This document shows positions 7,817 to 16,405 of a stretch of 64,000 nt of DNA, piece by piece; positions within the stretch are counted from its first letter, which is position 1; every line of letters starts with the position of its first letter. This DNA is from Mycobacterium sp. Lineage in GTDB: Bacteria; Actinomycetota; Actinomycetes; Mycobacteriales; Mycobacteriaceae. Below the pieces are notes generated by a model, which worked only from the letters and a program-made list of their open reading frames with translations, was not told where the DNA came from and ran no database searches. The DNA is taken from positions 1 to 64,000 of the forward strand of contig JAGQTV010000081.1 of assembly GCA_020438845.1 (NCBI GenBank). The letters are read 5' to 3'. Both the position numbers and the translations under genes were made by a program.

Positions 7817-8644
7817 TCAACCTATGATCGGCAACCTGCGTCGCCGGGCCAGCCGGTCCAGAGCGGCCTGCATCGCTCGGCGGACTCGACCATCGATTCG
7901 GTCGACATCGGGGTTGGACTCCCACTGCGCCGCCACGTCAATCGGGCCGAGGACCTCGACGACGATTTTCGACGGCAACGGCATGTTCACCGGCACAAGC
8001 ACACTGAGCCCGAACGGCAGACCGAGGGATACCGGCAGGATGTCGGTCCGGAACAACCTGCGCTCCAGCTTGGTCAAGCCCAGGGCACGTGACAACCGCC
8101 TGCCACGGCTGAGGAACAGTTGGGTTTCCTGTCCCCCGATGGACACCACCGGCACGATCGGGGCATGGGCCGACACGGCCGCGGTGACGTAGCCGGTGCG
8201 ACCCCCGAAGTCGACGACGTTCTCGGTCAGGCTGGGCCGATAGACGTCGAGGTCGCCGCCTGGGAACAGCAGAACCGCTGCGTCGGATTCCAGGGCTTCA
8301 GCAGCGTTACGGGGGTTGGCGGCCACGACACCGAGGTGAGCGAGGAAGCGCTGCGCCGGACCGTGGAAGAACGAATCGTGCGCCAGCACGTAGAGCGGTC
8401 GTCCGTAGCCGAAATACTGGTAGAAGTCCACCGCGAACACCGCGAAGTCCGGGGTGAGAAACCCCCCGGAGTGGTTGCACACCAGAAGGCAGCGACCCGC
8501 AGGAATGCGATCGAGCCCGCGGACCTCGGAGCGATGGTAGATCTTGACGACCGGGCGCAGCAGATCCATCACGTGTCGAGTCAACGCTGCATCCCACTGC
8601 CCGACCTGCTGGTCGGGCTCATCCGTCATCGACTGCTCCACCAC
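7817..8644 (-). CDS. PlsC-type lysophospholipid acyltransferase family protein
   Basis: The 275-residue protein has the LPLAT pattern: an acyl-acceptor motif LLVCNHSGGFLTPD (NH-x4-D variant, NHSGGFLTPD), a following motif HDSFFHGPAQRFLAHLG, and LLFPGGD as the substrate-binding motif, then IVPVVSIGG. Such enzymes acylate glycerolipids or related lipids at the inner membrane face. No transmembrane helix is obvious. The exact acceptor is unknown. It is divergent from the small peptide and lipoprotein genes, with 39 bases between. Confidence 0.85.
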   Translation of the reverse strand: MVEQSMTDEPDQQVGQWDAALTRHVMDLLRPVVKIYHRSEVRGLDRIPAGRCLLVCNHSGGFLTPDFAVFAVDFYQYFGYGRPLYVLAHDSFFHGPAQRFLAHLGVVAANPRNAAEALESDAAVLLFPGGDLDVYRPSLTENVVDFGGRTGYVTAAVSAHAPIVPVVSIGGQETQLFLSRGRRLSRALGLTKLERRLFRTDILPVSLGLPFGLSVLVPVNMPLPSKIVVEVLGPIDVAAQWESNPDVDRIDGRVRRAMQAALDRLARRRRLPIIG

Positions 8645-8683
8645 CCACCGACGCTACCCGGTTAGGATCGGCGAGAGGACCTG

Positions 8684-8800
8684 ATGACCTTCCTGAAACT
8701 GCTGCTCTCCTCCGCTCCGCGGATCGCCCCCCTGATCGGGGCTGCGGCCTTCATCTCGTGGTATCCCGTCCAGGCGCGCAGGAGGCACCTCAATGTCTGA
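8684..8800 (+). CDS. Short hydrophobic peptide overlapping the lipoprotein gene
   Basis: A 38-codon frame begins at ATG 8684 after an agagga ribosome site and encodes a hydrophobic stretch (FLKLLLSSAPRIAPLIGAAA) and a basic end (QARRRH). Its TGA at 8798-8800 overlaps the first codons of the lipoprotein gene that starts at 8793, whose own ribosome site (ggagg) sits inside this frame. This is the layout of a translationally coupled leader or a small membrane peptide. Coding status is inferred only from the site, spacing and composition. Confidence 0.42.
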   Translation: MTFLKLLLSSAPRIAPLIGAAAFISWYPVQARRRHLNV

Positions 8801-10370
8801 AACCCGGTCCATGCTGCCCACCCTGACCACCGCAATTGCCCTGACCGCCACGGTGCTGTGCGCCGCGGGTTGCAGCGTCACGGTCGGTGGAAAGCCCATG
8901 GCGGACAACGAGCGGCCGAGCCAGCAACCCGGCCACCAGCCGAGCCATCCGACCGCAACCCCTTCCGGCAATGCGGTGCAGTGGGGGCGGTGCCCGACGA
9001 ACGCCGATTACGGGCCGCTCCCAACCAGCGCTCAGTGTGGAAAGCTCACTGTCCCAGTTGATTACGATAAACCCGATGGCGATACCGCCACTATCGCCCT
9101 GATCCGTTTCCCTGCAACTGGGGCCAAGATCGGCTCTCTGGTGATCAACCCCGGCGGTCCGGGCGAATCGGGGGTCGGGGCGGCCGCAGACCTACTCGAC
9201 TCATTGCCGCCGTACGTCCGCAAGAACTTCGACCTCGTCGGATTCGACCCGCGCGGGGTCGGTTCCTCCACCCCGGCGGTGCGCTGCAACAGCGATGCCG
9301 AGAACGACGCGGAACGCGCCGACCCCCAGGTCGATTACAGCCCCGCCGGCGTCGCAGACATCGAGGACACCGAGAAGCAGTACGTGGCACGCTGCGTGGA
9401 CAAGATGGGCGAGGAGTTTCTGGCCAACGTCGGTACCGTCAACGTCGCCAGGGACCTCGACCGGTTGCGGGCAGCACTCGGCGACGACAAGCTGACCTAC
9501 CTTGGCTACTCCTACGGCACCCGGATCGGCGCGGCGTATGCCGAGGCGTTCCCCGACAAGGTGCGGGCGATGATTCTCGACGGGGCAGTCGACCCGACGG
9601 CCGACCCGATCCAGTCCACCATCGACCAGGCTGAAGCCTTCCAAGAGGCGTTCGACGACTACGCCGCGGACTGCGCGGAGCACTCGGACTGCCCGCTGGG
9701 CACCGACCCCGACAAAGCCGTCGACGTCTACAAAAGCTTGGTGGACCCGCTGGTGAAGAAACCCGCCCACACCGACGATCCGCGCGGACTGGGCTACAGC
9801 GACGCGATCGTCGGCACTATCACCGCGCTGTACTCACCGGAGATCTGGCGGCACTTGACCGACGGGCTCACCGAACTGGCCGCTGGGCACGGCGACACCC
9901 TGCTGATGCTCTCCGACGCCTACATGGGTCGCGACGAGGACGGCCACTACACCAACGCAAACGACGCCCAGATGGCGATCAGTTGCGTCGACGAACCGCC
10001 GGTCACCGATCGCACCAAGGTCATCGAGGAAGACCGCCGGTTACGGGAGGTGGCACCGTTCCTGAGCTACGGGCAGTTCACCGGCGACGCGCCGCTGGAC
10101 ACCTGCGCATTCTGGCCGGTGCCACCGACGGGCGCCCCCCACCAGCTATCAGCCCCCGGGCTGCCGCCCATACTGGTGGTGTCCACCACCGGCGACCCGG
10201 CCACCCCGTATGAGGCCGGTGTGGACCTCGCTAAAGAGCTGGGTGGGGCGCTGTTGACCTTCGACGGCACCCAGCACACCGTCGTCTTCGAAGGCGAGAC
10301 CTGCGTCGACAAATACGCAGCCGCCTACCTGGTCGACCTGGTACTCCCCCCGAAGGGAGCACAGTGTTGA
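8793..10370 (+). CDS. Secreted lipoprotein alpha/beta hydrolase with TAP-like C-terminal domain
   Basis: The 525-residue protein starts with a signal sequence ending in a lipobox (VLCAAGC), so it should be a lipoprotein. The alpha/beta-hydrolase core shows VINPGGPGESGVG as the oxyanion region, YLGYSYGTRIG with nucleophile Ser about residue 240, a late Asp in VVSTTGDPATPYEAG, and His in DGTQHTVVFEG. The C-terminal TAP-like part is typical of tripeptidyl-aminopeptidase-type enzymes of actinobacteria, such as mycobacterial Hip1/CaeA. It probably cleaves peptides or esters in the cell envelope. All three catalytic residues are present, unlike the related gene at 14.8 kb. The stop lies within a triplicated 15-bp repeat. 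Confidence 0.88.
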   Translation: MSETRSMLPTLTTAIALTATVLCAAGCSVTVGGKPMADNERPSQQPGHQPSHPTATPSGNAVQWGRCPTNADYGPLPTSAQCGKLTVPVDYDKPDGDTATIALIRFPATGAKIGSLVINPGGPGESGVGAAADLLDSLPPYVRKNFDLVGFDPRGVGSSTPAVRCNSDAENDAERADPQVDYSPAGVADIEDTEKQYVARCVDKMGEEFLANVGTVNVARDLDRLRAALGDDKLTYLGYSYGTRIGAAYAEAFPDKVRAMILDGAVDPTADPIQSTIDQAEAFQEAFDDYAADCAEHSDCPLGTDPDKAVDVYKSLVDPLVKKPAHTDDPRGLGYSDAIVGTITALYSPEIWRHLTDGLTELAAGHGDTLLMLSDAYMGRDEDGHYTNANDAQMAISCVDEPPVTDRTKVIEEDRRLREVAPFLSYGQFTGDAPLDTCAFWPVPPTGAPHQLSAPGLPPILVVSTTGDPATPYEAGVDLAKELGGALLTFDGTQHTVVFEGETCVDKYAAAYLVDLVLPPKGAQC

Positions 10371-10410
10371 TCGGCTATCAGTTGATCGGCTATCAGTTGA
10401 TCGGCTATCA
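10366..10410. repeat. Three perfect tandem copies of a 15-bp unit across two convergent stop codons
   Basis: The unit gttgatcggctatca is repeated three times without change (10366-10380, 10381-10395, 10396-10410). Each unit contains TGA on the plus strand and ends in TCA, which is TGA on the minus strand. The first copy supplies the stop of the lipoprotein gene and the last copy the stop of the fadD gene. Copy number can therefore change without altering either protein. Confidence 0.97.
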
Positions 10411-12249
10411 GCCTTCGTAAAGCCCGTCGATCCGGTCGCGGTACTCGTCGACCACCACCTTGCGCTTGAGCTTCAAACTCGGCGTCAACTCGCCGGATTC
10501 CACCGTGAGCTCGCGGTCGATGATTGCGAAACGCTTGATCTGCTCCCAGCGGTTGAGATGCTTGTTGAGCTCCTCGACGTAGCCCTCGACCGCTTCCCGA
10601 GTCTTCGGATCCCGAGCAATCACGCTGAAGTTCTTGTCGCCCAGGCCGTTCGCCGCCGCCCAGTCCCTGACGCCGTCCGCATCCAGACTGACCAGGGCCA
10701 CGCAGTAGGGCTTACTCTCGCCGTAGACGATGATCTCGCTGGCGAACGGGCAGATCCCCTTGAACTGTGCCGAAATCGCCGAAGGCGCAACGTATTTACC
10801 CTGCGACGTCTTGAACATGTCCTTCTTGCGATCGGTGATCCGCAGATAGCCCTCCGCGTCGAGCTCGCCGATATCGCCGGTGTGGAACCAGCCCGAAGGT
10901 TCAATCGCCTCGGCAGTGACCTCTGGCAGGTCGTGGTAGCCGTCCATCACGCCGGGGCCCTTGAGCAGGATCTCGCCGTCCTCGGCGATCTTGACCTCGG
11001 TCTGCGGCAGTGTCCAGCCGACGGTGCCGAAACGGTAGGCGTTGGGCCGGTTCAGTGACGATGCCGCCGAAGTCTCGGTGAGGCCGTAGCCCTCGAGCAC
11101 CGGCACTCCGATGGCGTCGAACCACTGCGCGATATCGCGGTCCAACGCGGCCGAACCGGAGATGAAGAACCGCAACCGGCCACCGAACCGCTCCCGGATC
11201 TTGGAGAGCACCAGTTTGTCGGCGAGCTTGTACTGCGCGGCAAGCAGCGATGAGGGCTGCTCGCCGGCCTGCCTGGTGCGTGAGACCTGGAGGCCGACGC
11301 CGACTGACCAGTCGAAGAGCGCCTTCTTGATCCCGCCTTCCTTGATCATCATCTCGTTGATCCGGCTGTGCACCTTCTCGAAGATGCGCGGCACCGCACC
11401 CATGATCGTCGGGCGGATGACCGCGAGATTCTCGACGATCATGTCGACTCGCCCGTCGACCACGGTCGGGAAGCCGATCACGAGCGGCAAGGCGAGCATG
11501 ACCTTCCCGAACGCGTGCGCCAAGGGCAGCCACAGATAGTTGAGGTCCTTCTCGCTGAGCACCCCAAGCGCGTCCATGGCGGTGGCCGTGTAGGTCCACG
11601 ACGAATGCTTGAGCCGCACGCCCTTCGGTTTGCCCGTGGTGCCCGAGGTGTAAATGAGTGTCGCCAGTTGATCGGACTCGATGGTGTTGATGCGGTCGGT
11701 CACCAAGGTGGGCGCATCAGCCAGTAGTTGCCTGCCCAGTTCCTGGAGTTCGTCGAGGGTGATCACCCACTCGCCGTCACCCTCACCGTCAATGATTACG
11801 ACCTTGTGCACGGCGCCCAGGTCGTCGCGGTAGTGCCGGAGCTTGTCGACCTGCGTCTGATCCTCGGCGATGACGATCCGGCTGCCGGAATTGGCCACGA
11901 TGTAGGCAACGTCGCCGGCGTTTGTGGTCGGATACACGGTGGTGGTGGCAGCCCCGGCCGCCAAGATGCCGAAGTCGGCGACGACCCACTCATACCGGGT
12001 GCCCGAGGCCAGAGCCACCCGCTCCTCGGGCAGGATTCCCAACGAGATGAGGCCTGCCGCGACGAGTTCGACCCGATCACCGATCTCCCGCCAGGTGACG
12101 CTTTGCCACCCGCCGTTGTGGGGGTAGCGGAACGCCTCGGAGTTCGGAGTGGCCGCAACCCGATCGAGGAACATCCTGGGCACCGACGCCACCCGGTTCT
12201 CGATCTTGCTGAGGTCGAACCGCTCTTGTGATTTGTGCAGGCCTGCCAT
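10408..12249 (-). CDS. fadD15: Long-chain fatty acyl-CoA ligase, FadD15 type
   Basis: The 613-residue protein has the full AMP-forming ligase signature: P-loop LIYTSGTTGKPKG, the motif GYGLTETSAASS, the adenylate-binding ITDRKKDMFKTSQGKYVAPS and the conserved Lys near the C-terminus (LTPSLKLKRKVV). It activates long-chain fatty acids to acyl-CoA via acyl-AMP. The length and sequence agree with mycobacterial FadD15, which is close to eukaryote-type long-chain ligases. ATG 12249 (MAGLHKSQERF) is the start; the frame runs further up but overlaps the divergent GNAT gene. Only 12 bases separate it from that gene's start, so their control regions overlap both reading frames. Confidence 0.92.
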   Translation of the reverse strand: MAGLHKSQERFDLSKIENRVASVPRMFLDRVAATPNSEAFRYPHNGGWQSVTWREIGDRVELVAAGLISLGILPEERVALASGTRYEWVVADFGILAAGAATTTVYPTTNAGDVAYIVANSGSRIVIAEDQTQVDKLRHYRDDLGAVHKVVIIDGEGDGEWVITLDELQELGRQLLADAPTLVTDRINTIESDQLATLIYTSGTTGKPKGVRLKHSSWTYTATAMDALGVLSEKDLNYLWLPLAHAFGKVMLALPLVIGFPTVVDGRVDMIVENLAVIRPTIMGAVPRIFEKVHSRINEMMIKEGGIKKALFDWSVGVGLQVSRTRQAGEQPSSLLAAQYKLADKLVLSKIRERFGGRLRFFISGSAALDRDIAQWFDAIGVPVLEGYGLTETSAASSLNRPNAYRFGTVGWTLPQTEVKIAEDGEILLKGPGVMDGYHDLPEVTAEAIEPSGWFHTGDIGELDAEGYLRITDRKKDMFKTSQGKYVAPSAISAQFKGICPFASEIIVYGESKPYCVALVSLDADGVRDWAAANGLGDKNFSVIARDPKTREAVEGYVEELNKHLNRWEQIKRFAIIDRELTVESGELTPSLKLKRKVVVDEYRDRIDGLYEG

Positions 12250-12261
12250 GGTGGTGAGTCT

Positions 12262-12888
12262 ATGAAACGCAGATTTAACGGCATTAACGGCCCGGCAAAC
12301 CTCGCAATCCACGAGGCCACCCAGCCCGACGTGGCCGAACTGGCCGCGGTCGCCGCTGCGACGTTCCCGCTGGCCTGCCCGCCGTCGGCAGACCCGGCGG
12401 ACGTTGCCGCCCACATCAAGGCCATCCTCTCGGTGGAGAGCTTCACCGCCTACCTCGCCGACCCGGACCGTCTCGTTCTTATGGCTCGGCACGACGGCCG
12501 CACCGTGGGCTACGCGATGCTGATCCGCGACACAGCGCTGATCCGCGACACAGCGCCGATCCGCGACACAGCGCCGATCCGCGACATCGGGCTGCTCCGG
12601 AACCTCGGCGACCCACAATCGCCAGGAGAGTCATCTCCGACGGTCGAGCTGTCCAAGATCTACGTGCTACCGGAGTATCACAGCCTCGGCGCAGCGTCTG
12701 CCTTGCTGCAGGCCGGATTGGCCTGGGCCGCCGAGCAGGGCGCCGCATCGGTGTGGCTTGGGGTCAACCAGGGCAACCTGCGCGCTCAGCGCTTCTACAC
12801 CAAGCACGGTTTCCAGGTGGCCGGTACCCGGACCTTCCGCCTCGGCGAGAGCGTGGAGGACGACTTCGTCATGGTGCGCCCGGTATAG
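12262..12888 (+). CDS. GNAT family N-acetyltransferase with an internal tandem repeat
   Basis: The 208-residue protein has GNAT features: VELSKIYVLPEYHSLGAASALL (strand 4 and acetyl-CoA loop; the usual second Gly is replaced) and WLGVNQGNLRAQRFYTKHGF, the motif B asparagine and Tyr region. A repeated insert (IRDTA units) lies before the core strand. In location it matches the GNAT gene before zapE in M. tuberculosis (Rv2669, from memory). ATG 12262 is preferred; a GTG at 12235 would run over the fadD start. The acceptor is unknown. Confidence 0.82.
   Translation: MKRRFNGINGPANLAIHEATQPDVAELAAVAAATFPLACPPSADPADVAAHIKAILSVESFTAYLADPDRLVLMARHDGRTVGYAMLIRDTALIRDTAPIRDTAPIRDIGLLRNLGDPQSPGESSPTVELSKIYVLPEYHSLGAASALLQAGLAWAAEQGAASVWLGVNQGNLRAQRFYTKHGFQVAGTRTFRLGESVEDDFVMVRPV
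12520..12591 (+). repeat. Four in-frame 18-bp tandem repeats in the GNAT gene
   Basis: The unit ctgatccgcgacacagcg occurs at 12520 and 12538, with one-base variants at 12556 and a diverged copy at 12574. It encodes LIRDTA, LIRDTA, PIRDTA, PIRDIG. The insert lies between predicted strands of the GNAT fold, so it probably forms a surface loop. The length is a multiple of three, so copy change keeps the frame. Confidence 0.95.
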
Positions 12889-12895
12889 CGGTGGT

Positions 12896-13936
12896 TCAGC
12901 TCAGCGCCATCCCGGCCGCGGTGAGGGCGAGCAACCTCGAGGTGGCCCGCAAGTACTTCTTGCGGTATCCGCCGGCCAGCATCTCGTCGGAGAAGACGGT
13001 GTCCAGCTTGGCCCCGGAGGCAACCACCGGAACACCCGCGTCGTAGAGCCGGTCGGTCAGGGAAACCAGGCGCAGCGCGACGTTCTGATCGTCCAACGGG
13101 TGGACGCCGGTGAGGAAGACCGCCGACACGCCCTCGATGAGGGTCAGATACCGCGACGGGTGCATGGTGGCCAGGTGGGCGCACAGCTTGTCGAAGTCGT
13201 CCAACGTGGCTCCCGGCGTCCGCTCAGCGCGGGCAGCCACCTCCGCGTCGGACAGCGGCTGCGGCGCCGGCGGCAGACCGCGGTGCCGATAGTCCGGCCC
13301 CTCGATCCGGACTGTGGTGAAAATGCTTGCCAGCGTGTTGATTTCCCGCAGAAAGTCCTGGGCCGCAAACCGGCCCTCGCCGAGTTGCTCGGGCAGGGTG
13401 TTCGACGTTGCAGCCACGGAAACGCCCCGCTCAACCAGCTGAGAGAGCAGTCGCGAGATCAATGTGGTGTTCCCCGGGTCGTCCAACTCGAACTCGTCGA
13501 TGCACACCACGGTGTAGTCGCCCAGCAGGTCGATGCATTCGATGAATCCGAAAACGCTCGCCAACTGAGTGAGTTCACCGAAGGTCGCGAACGCCTTGGG
13601 GTTCTCGGCCGAGAGTGGCAGGTAGCGGTACGCCGAGGCCAGCAGGTGGGTCTTTCCGACGCCGAAACCACCGTCGAGATAGAGCCCGACGCCGGGCAAC
13701 GTTTCACGCTTGCCGAACAGCTTCTTGCGGCCCGCCCGACGTCGAACAGCCTCGTCGCAGAAGCTCACGCAGGATTCGAGAGCCATCTCCTGGCTGGGCT
13801 CGGCCGGGTCGGGGCGGTAGCTCTCGAAGCTGACGTCGGTAAATGTCGGCGGCGGCACCAACTGAGCGATGAGCCGCTCCGGCGACACAGTGGGATGACG
13901 GTCCACAAGATGTCCGACCACGGACGCCCCAGCCAT
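12896..13936 (-). CDS. zapE: AFG1-like ATPase, cell division protein ZapE
   Basis: The 346-residue protein shows Walker A GGFGVGKTHLLAS, Walker B YTVVCIDEFELDDPG, and the sensor-like VAATSNTLPEQLGEGRF, the pattern of AFG1/ZapE ATPases. ZapE in E. coli binds FtsZ under some conditions; in mycobacteria the role is less clear. ATG 13936 (MAGASVVGH) gives the normal N-terminus; an in-frame codon at 14020 would overlap ribD. It is divergent from ribD with 34 bases between, and convergent with the GNAT gene. Position matches Rv2670c (from memory). Confidence 0.88.
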   Translation of the reverse strand: MAGASVVGHLVDRHPTVSPERLIAQLVPPPTFTDVSFESYRPDPAEPSQEMALESCVSFCDEAVRRRAGRKKLFGKRETLPGVGLYLDGGFGVGKTHLLASAYRYLPLSAENPKAFATFGELTQLASVFGFIECIDLLGDYTVVCIDEFELDDPGNTTLISRLLSQLVERGVSVAATSNTLPEQLGEGRFAAQDFLREINTLASIFTTVRIEGPDYRHRGLPPAPQPLSDAEVAARAERTPGATLDDFDKLCAHLATMHPSRYLTLIEGVSAVFLTGVHPLDDQNVALRLVSLTDRLYDAGVPVVASGAKLDTVFSDEMLAGGYRKKYLRATSRLLALTAAGMALS

Positions 13937-13970
13937 GGACGCACTGTAGCGACGTGCTCCAATCAAGCGC

Positions 13971-14741
13971 ATGAAAGACGCCGAGAAGCTGAGTTTCAGG
14001 CTGCTCGGTCCGGGCGCCACGGTCGATCGCGACCACCTCGGTCGCCTCTACGCCTACCCCGACGGGATCACCGGGTGCCTGGTCCGGGCGAACGTCATCG
14101 CCGGCCTCGACGGCGGGGCCACCCGCGGCGGTGCATCGGGCGGCCTGGGCGGCCCCGGTGACCGGCTGTTGTTCGGAATCCTGCGCGAACTGGCCGACGT
14201 GATCGTCGTCGGCGCCGGCACCGCCCGCTCCGAGAACTACGGAGGCGCGAAGATGACGGACGATGACCGACACCGCCGCCGCTCAAGAGGCCAAGCGGAG
14301 GTGCCGCCCATCGCCCTGATCACCCGTGCCGGTGGCATCGCGGCCGATGCGCGGGTGCTGACCGACACCGAGGTGGCCCCACTGATTCTCACCTGCACCC
14401 AGGCCGCCTGCGGTGTTCGCCGCCGACTGGGATCAACCGCCGAGGTCATCGACTGTTCCAGTGCCGACCCGGGCGAAGTGGACCTCACGGTCGTGTTGAA
14501 CCGACTCGCCGAGCGCGGGCTCGGGCGGGTACTCACCGAGGGCGGGCCGACGCTGCTGGGCGCAATCGTGGCAGAGGATCTTCTCGACGAACTGTGCCTT
14601 ACAGTGGCGCCGGTGCTGACCGCCGGTGACGCCGTAAGGGTCGCCGCCGGGCCCAGAGAGGTGTTCACCCGGATGCGCCCGGCGCACGCCATCACCGACG
14701 CCGAGGATTTTCTCTACAACCGGTACGTCCGCGCCCGGTGA
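13971..14741 (+). CDS. RibD C-terminal-domain reductase (Rv2671-like)
   Basis: The 256-residue protein is a stand-alone RibD reductase-like (DHFR-fold) domain: LVRANVIAGLDGGATRGG at the substrate/NADPH site, LADVIVVGAGTARSENYG, and VLTEGGPTLLGAIVAEDLLD. It lacks the deaminase half of bifunctional RibD. The M. tuberculosis homologue Rv2671 has been reported to reduce dihydrofolate and to contribute to para-aminosalicylate resistance, so the cell may use it outside riboflavin synthesis. Start ATG 13971. Probably the first gene of a run through msrB. Confidence 0.85.
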   Translation: MKDAEKLSFRLLGPGATVDRDHLGRLYAYPDGITGCLVRANVIAGLDGGATRGGASGGLGGPGDRLLFGILRELADVIVVGAGTARSENYGGAKMTDDDRHRRRSRGQAEVPPIALITRAGGIAADARVLTDTEVAPLILTCTQAACGVRRRLGSTAEVIDCSSADPGEVDLTVVLNRLAERGLGRVLTEGGPTLLGAIVAEDLLDELCLTVAPVLTAGDAVRVAAGPREVFTRMRPAHAITDAEDFLYNRYVRAR

Positions 14742-14798
14742 CACGGTCGGCCACTGGTCAGTCCGGCATGGCACCCAGCGGTCGCTACTGTGGTGCTC

Positions 14799-16370
14799 AT
14801 GCGTCGGCATGGTCGGGTGACAACCGCATTCAGCGTGGGCTGCGCGGCACTGGCGCTGCTGACCGGGTGCGCGCCCTGGTTGGCGGCCGACCCGCAGTTC
14901 GCCACCGATTCCGCACGTAACCCGGGTTCCGGGCCCGTCAGCAGCGCCACGACGGCGGACGGCCCGTCGGAGTGGTTGGCCCCCAAGAACGATCTGGCCT
15001 GGCGGGACTGCACCGCCAAGGTGTTCGGCGCCTCGGGCACCAAGCCGGTGTCCGGAGTGAGCTTGGACTGCGCCAACTACGACGCAGACCTCGATCCTGT
15101 CGGTGGGGCAACGGGCACGATCGCGATCGGTGTCGTGCGGGCCCGATCGGCGAAAACCCCGGCCGACGCCGGGCCGCTGGTATTCACAACGGGCACCGAT
15201 CTGCCGTCCTCGCTGGTACTGCCGGTCTGGTTGGCGCGCTCCGGAGCCGATGTGCTCAAGGACCGGCCGATCGTCGCCGTGGACCGCCGCGGCATGGGCA
15301 TGTCGAGCCCGATCGACTGCCGGGACTCCTTCGACCGCAAGGAGATGCGCGAACAGGCGCAGTTCGAGGGAGGCACTGACCCGGTGGCCGCTCTCGGGAC
15401 CATCACCACCATTGCCACCACGAGCTGTACCGACGCCATCGCGCCGGGCGGGTCGGCTTATGACAACGCCCGTGCCGCAGAGGATCTGGAACGACTCCGC
15501 AGCACCTGGGACGTGCCCCGACTGGGGCTGATCGGAGTCGGAAACGGCGCGCAGGTGGCGCTCGCCTACGCCGGCTCGCACCCGGAGAAGGTGGCTCGGC
15601 TGGCACTCGACTCCCCCATCGCGCCCGGAGTAGGTGCCGAAGCGGCCGCCGAGGACCAGGTGAAGGCCCAGCAGGCAGCCCTTGAAGCCTTCGCCGGCCA
15701 ATGTGTGGCGGCCGGGTGCGCACTGGGCCCCAATCCCAAGGGTGCCATCGACGGACTATTCGCAGCGGCCCGCGCCGGACGCGGACCCGGTGGGCTGTCA
15801 GTAGCCGTGCTGGCGAACGCGATCATCACCGCACTGGGCTACCCCACCGGCGACCGAATGGCCAGCACCATGCGACTGGCCGACGCGCTGGCCAACGCCC
15901 GCACTGGCGACACCAACCTGCTCAACAGCCTGGTCAACCAGGCCGAGGCCGCGCGCGACTCCGATGGGCAGTTCGTCAACAACTGCAGCGATTCATTGAA
16001 CCGGCCCACGCCCGACCGGGTTCGGGAACTCGTGGTTGCCTGGGGGAAGCTCTACCCGCAGTTCGGGACCGTGGGGGCGCTCAACCTCGTGAAATGCCTC
16101 AACTGGCCCTCAGGCGCAGCCCCGAAGGATCCGAAGACCCTCAAGATCGACGTGCTCCTGCTGGGTGTTGCGAACGATCCGATCGTCGGGCCGCAGGGCG
16201 TACCGGCCACGGCGGCCACCGTCATCAACGCCAGCGCCACGAGCCGACGGGTCATGTGGCAGGGCATCGGCCACGGCGCAAGCATCTATTCCCCCTGCGC
16301 GATGCCTCCACTGCTGGAGTATCTCGACACCGGCAAGGTCCCTTCGACCGACACCTTCTGCCCTGCCTGA
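14799..16370 (+). CDS. Lipoprotein of the TAP-like hydrolase family lacking the nucleophile serine (Rv2672-like)
   Basis: The 523-residue product has a signal peptide with a lipobox (LALLTGC) and the same overall shape as the hydrolase at 8793. At the nucleophile elbow the sequence is IGVGNGAQVALAYAG, so the G-x-S-x-G serine is a glycine (residue 248, codon 15540-15542). A late Asp (LLGVANDPIVGP) and a His (WQGIGHGASIYSP) are still present. The protein is therefore likely inactive as a serine hydrolase, or works by another route. Position between ribD and aftC matches Rv2672, annotated as a possible secreted protease. ATG 14799 is preferred over GTG 14790 because of the short basic n-region. 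Confidence 0.83.
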   Translation: MRRHGRVTTAFSVGCAALALLTGCAPWLAADPQFATDSARNPGSGPVSSATTADGPSEWLAPKNDLAWRDCTAKVFGASGTKPVSGVSLDCANYDADLDPVGGATGTIAIGVVRARSAKTPADAGPLVFTTGTDLPSSLVLPVWLARSGADVLKDRPIVAVDRRGMGMSSPIDCRDSFDRKEMREQAQFEGGTDPVAALGTITTIATTSCTDAIAPGGSAYDNARAAEDLERLRSTWDVPRLGLIGVGNGAQVALAYAGSHPEKVARLALDSPIAPGVGAEAAAEDQVKAQQAALEAFAGQCVAAGCALGPNPKGAIDGLFAAARAGRGPGGLSVAVLANAIITALGYPTGDRMASTMRLADALANARTGDTNLLNSLVNQAEAARDSDGQFVNNCSDSLNRPTPDRVRELVVAWGKLYPQFGTVGALNLVKCLNWPSGAAPKDPKTLKIDVLLLGVANDPIVGPQGVPATAATVINASATSRRVMWQGIGHGASIYSPCAMPPLLEYLDTGKVPSTDTFCPA

Positions 16371-16405
16371 CGACCGCGACCGCCGCGCCGGTGTACGGTG
16401 CGGTC

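Noticed and set aside
10366-10410. CRISPR-like repeats
   Set aside because: Units are contiguous 15-bp copies without spacers; no cas genes nearby. The same holds for the other tandem repeats.
12758-14161. 467-codon plus-strand frame over zapE
   Set aside because: Antisense to the Walker A/B-bearing zapE gene and shows no domain character.
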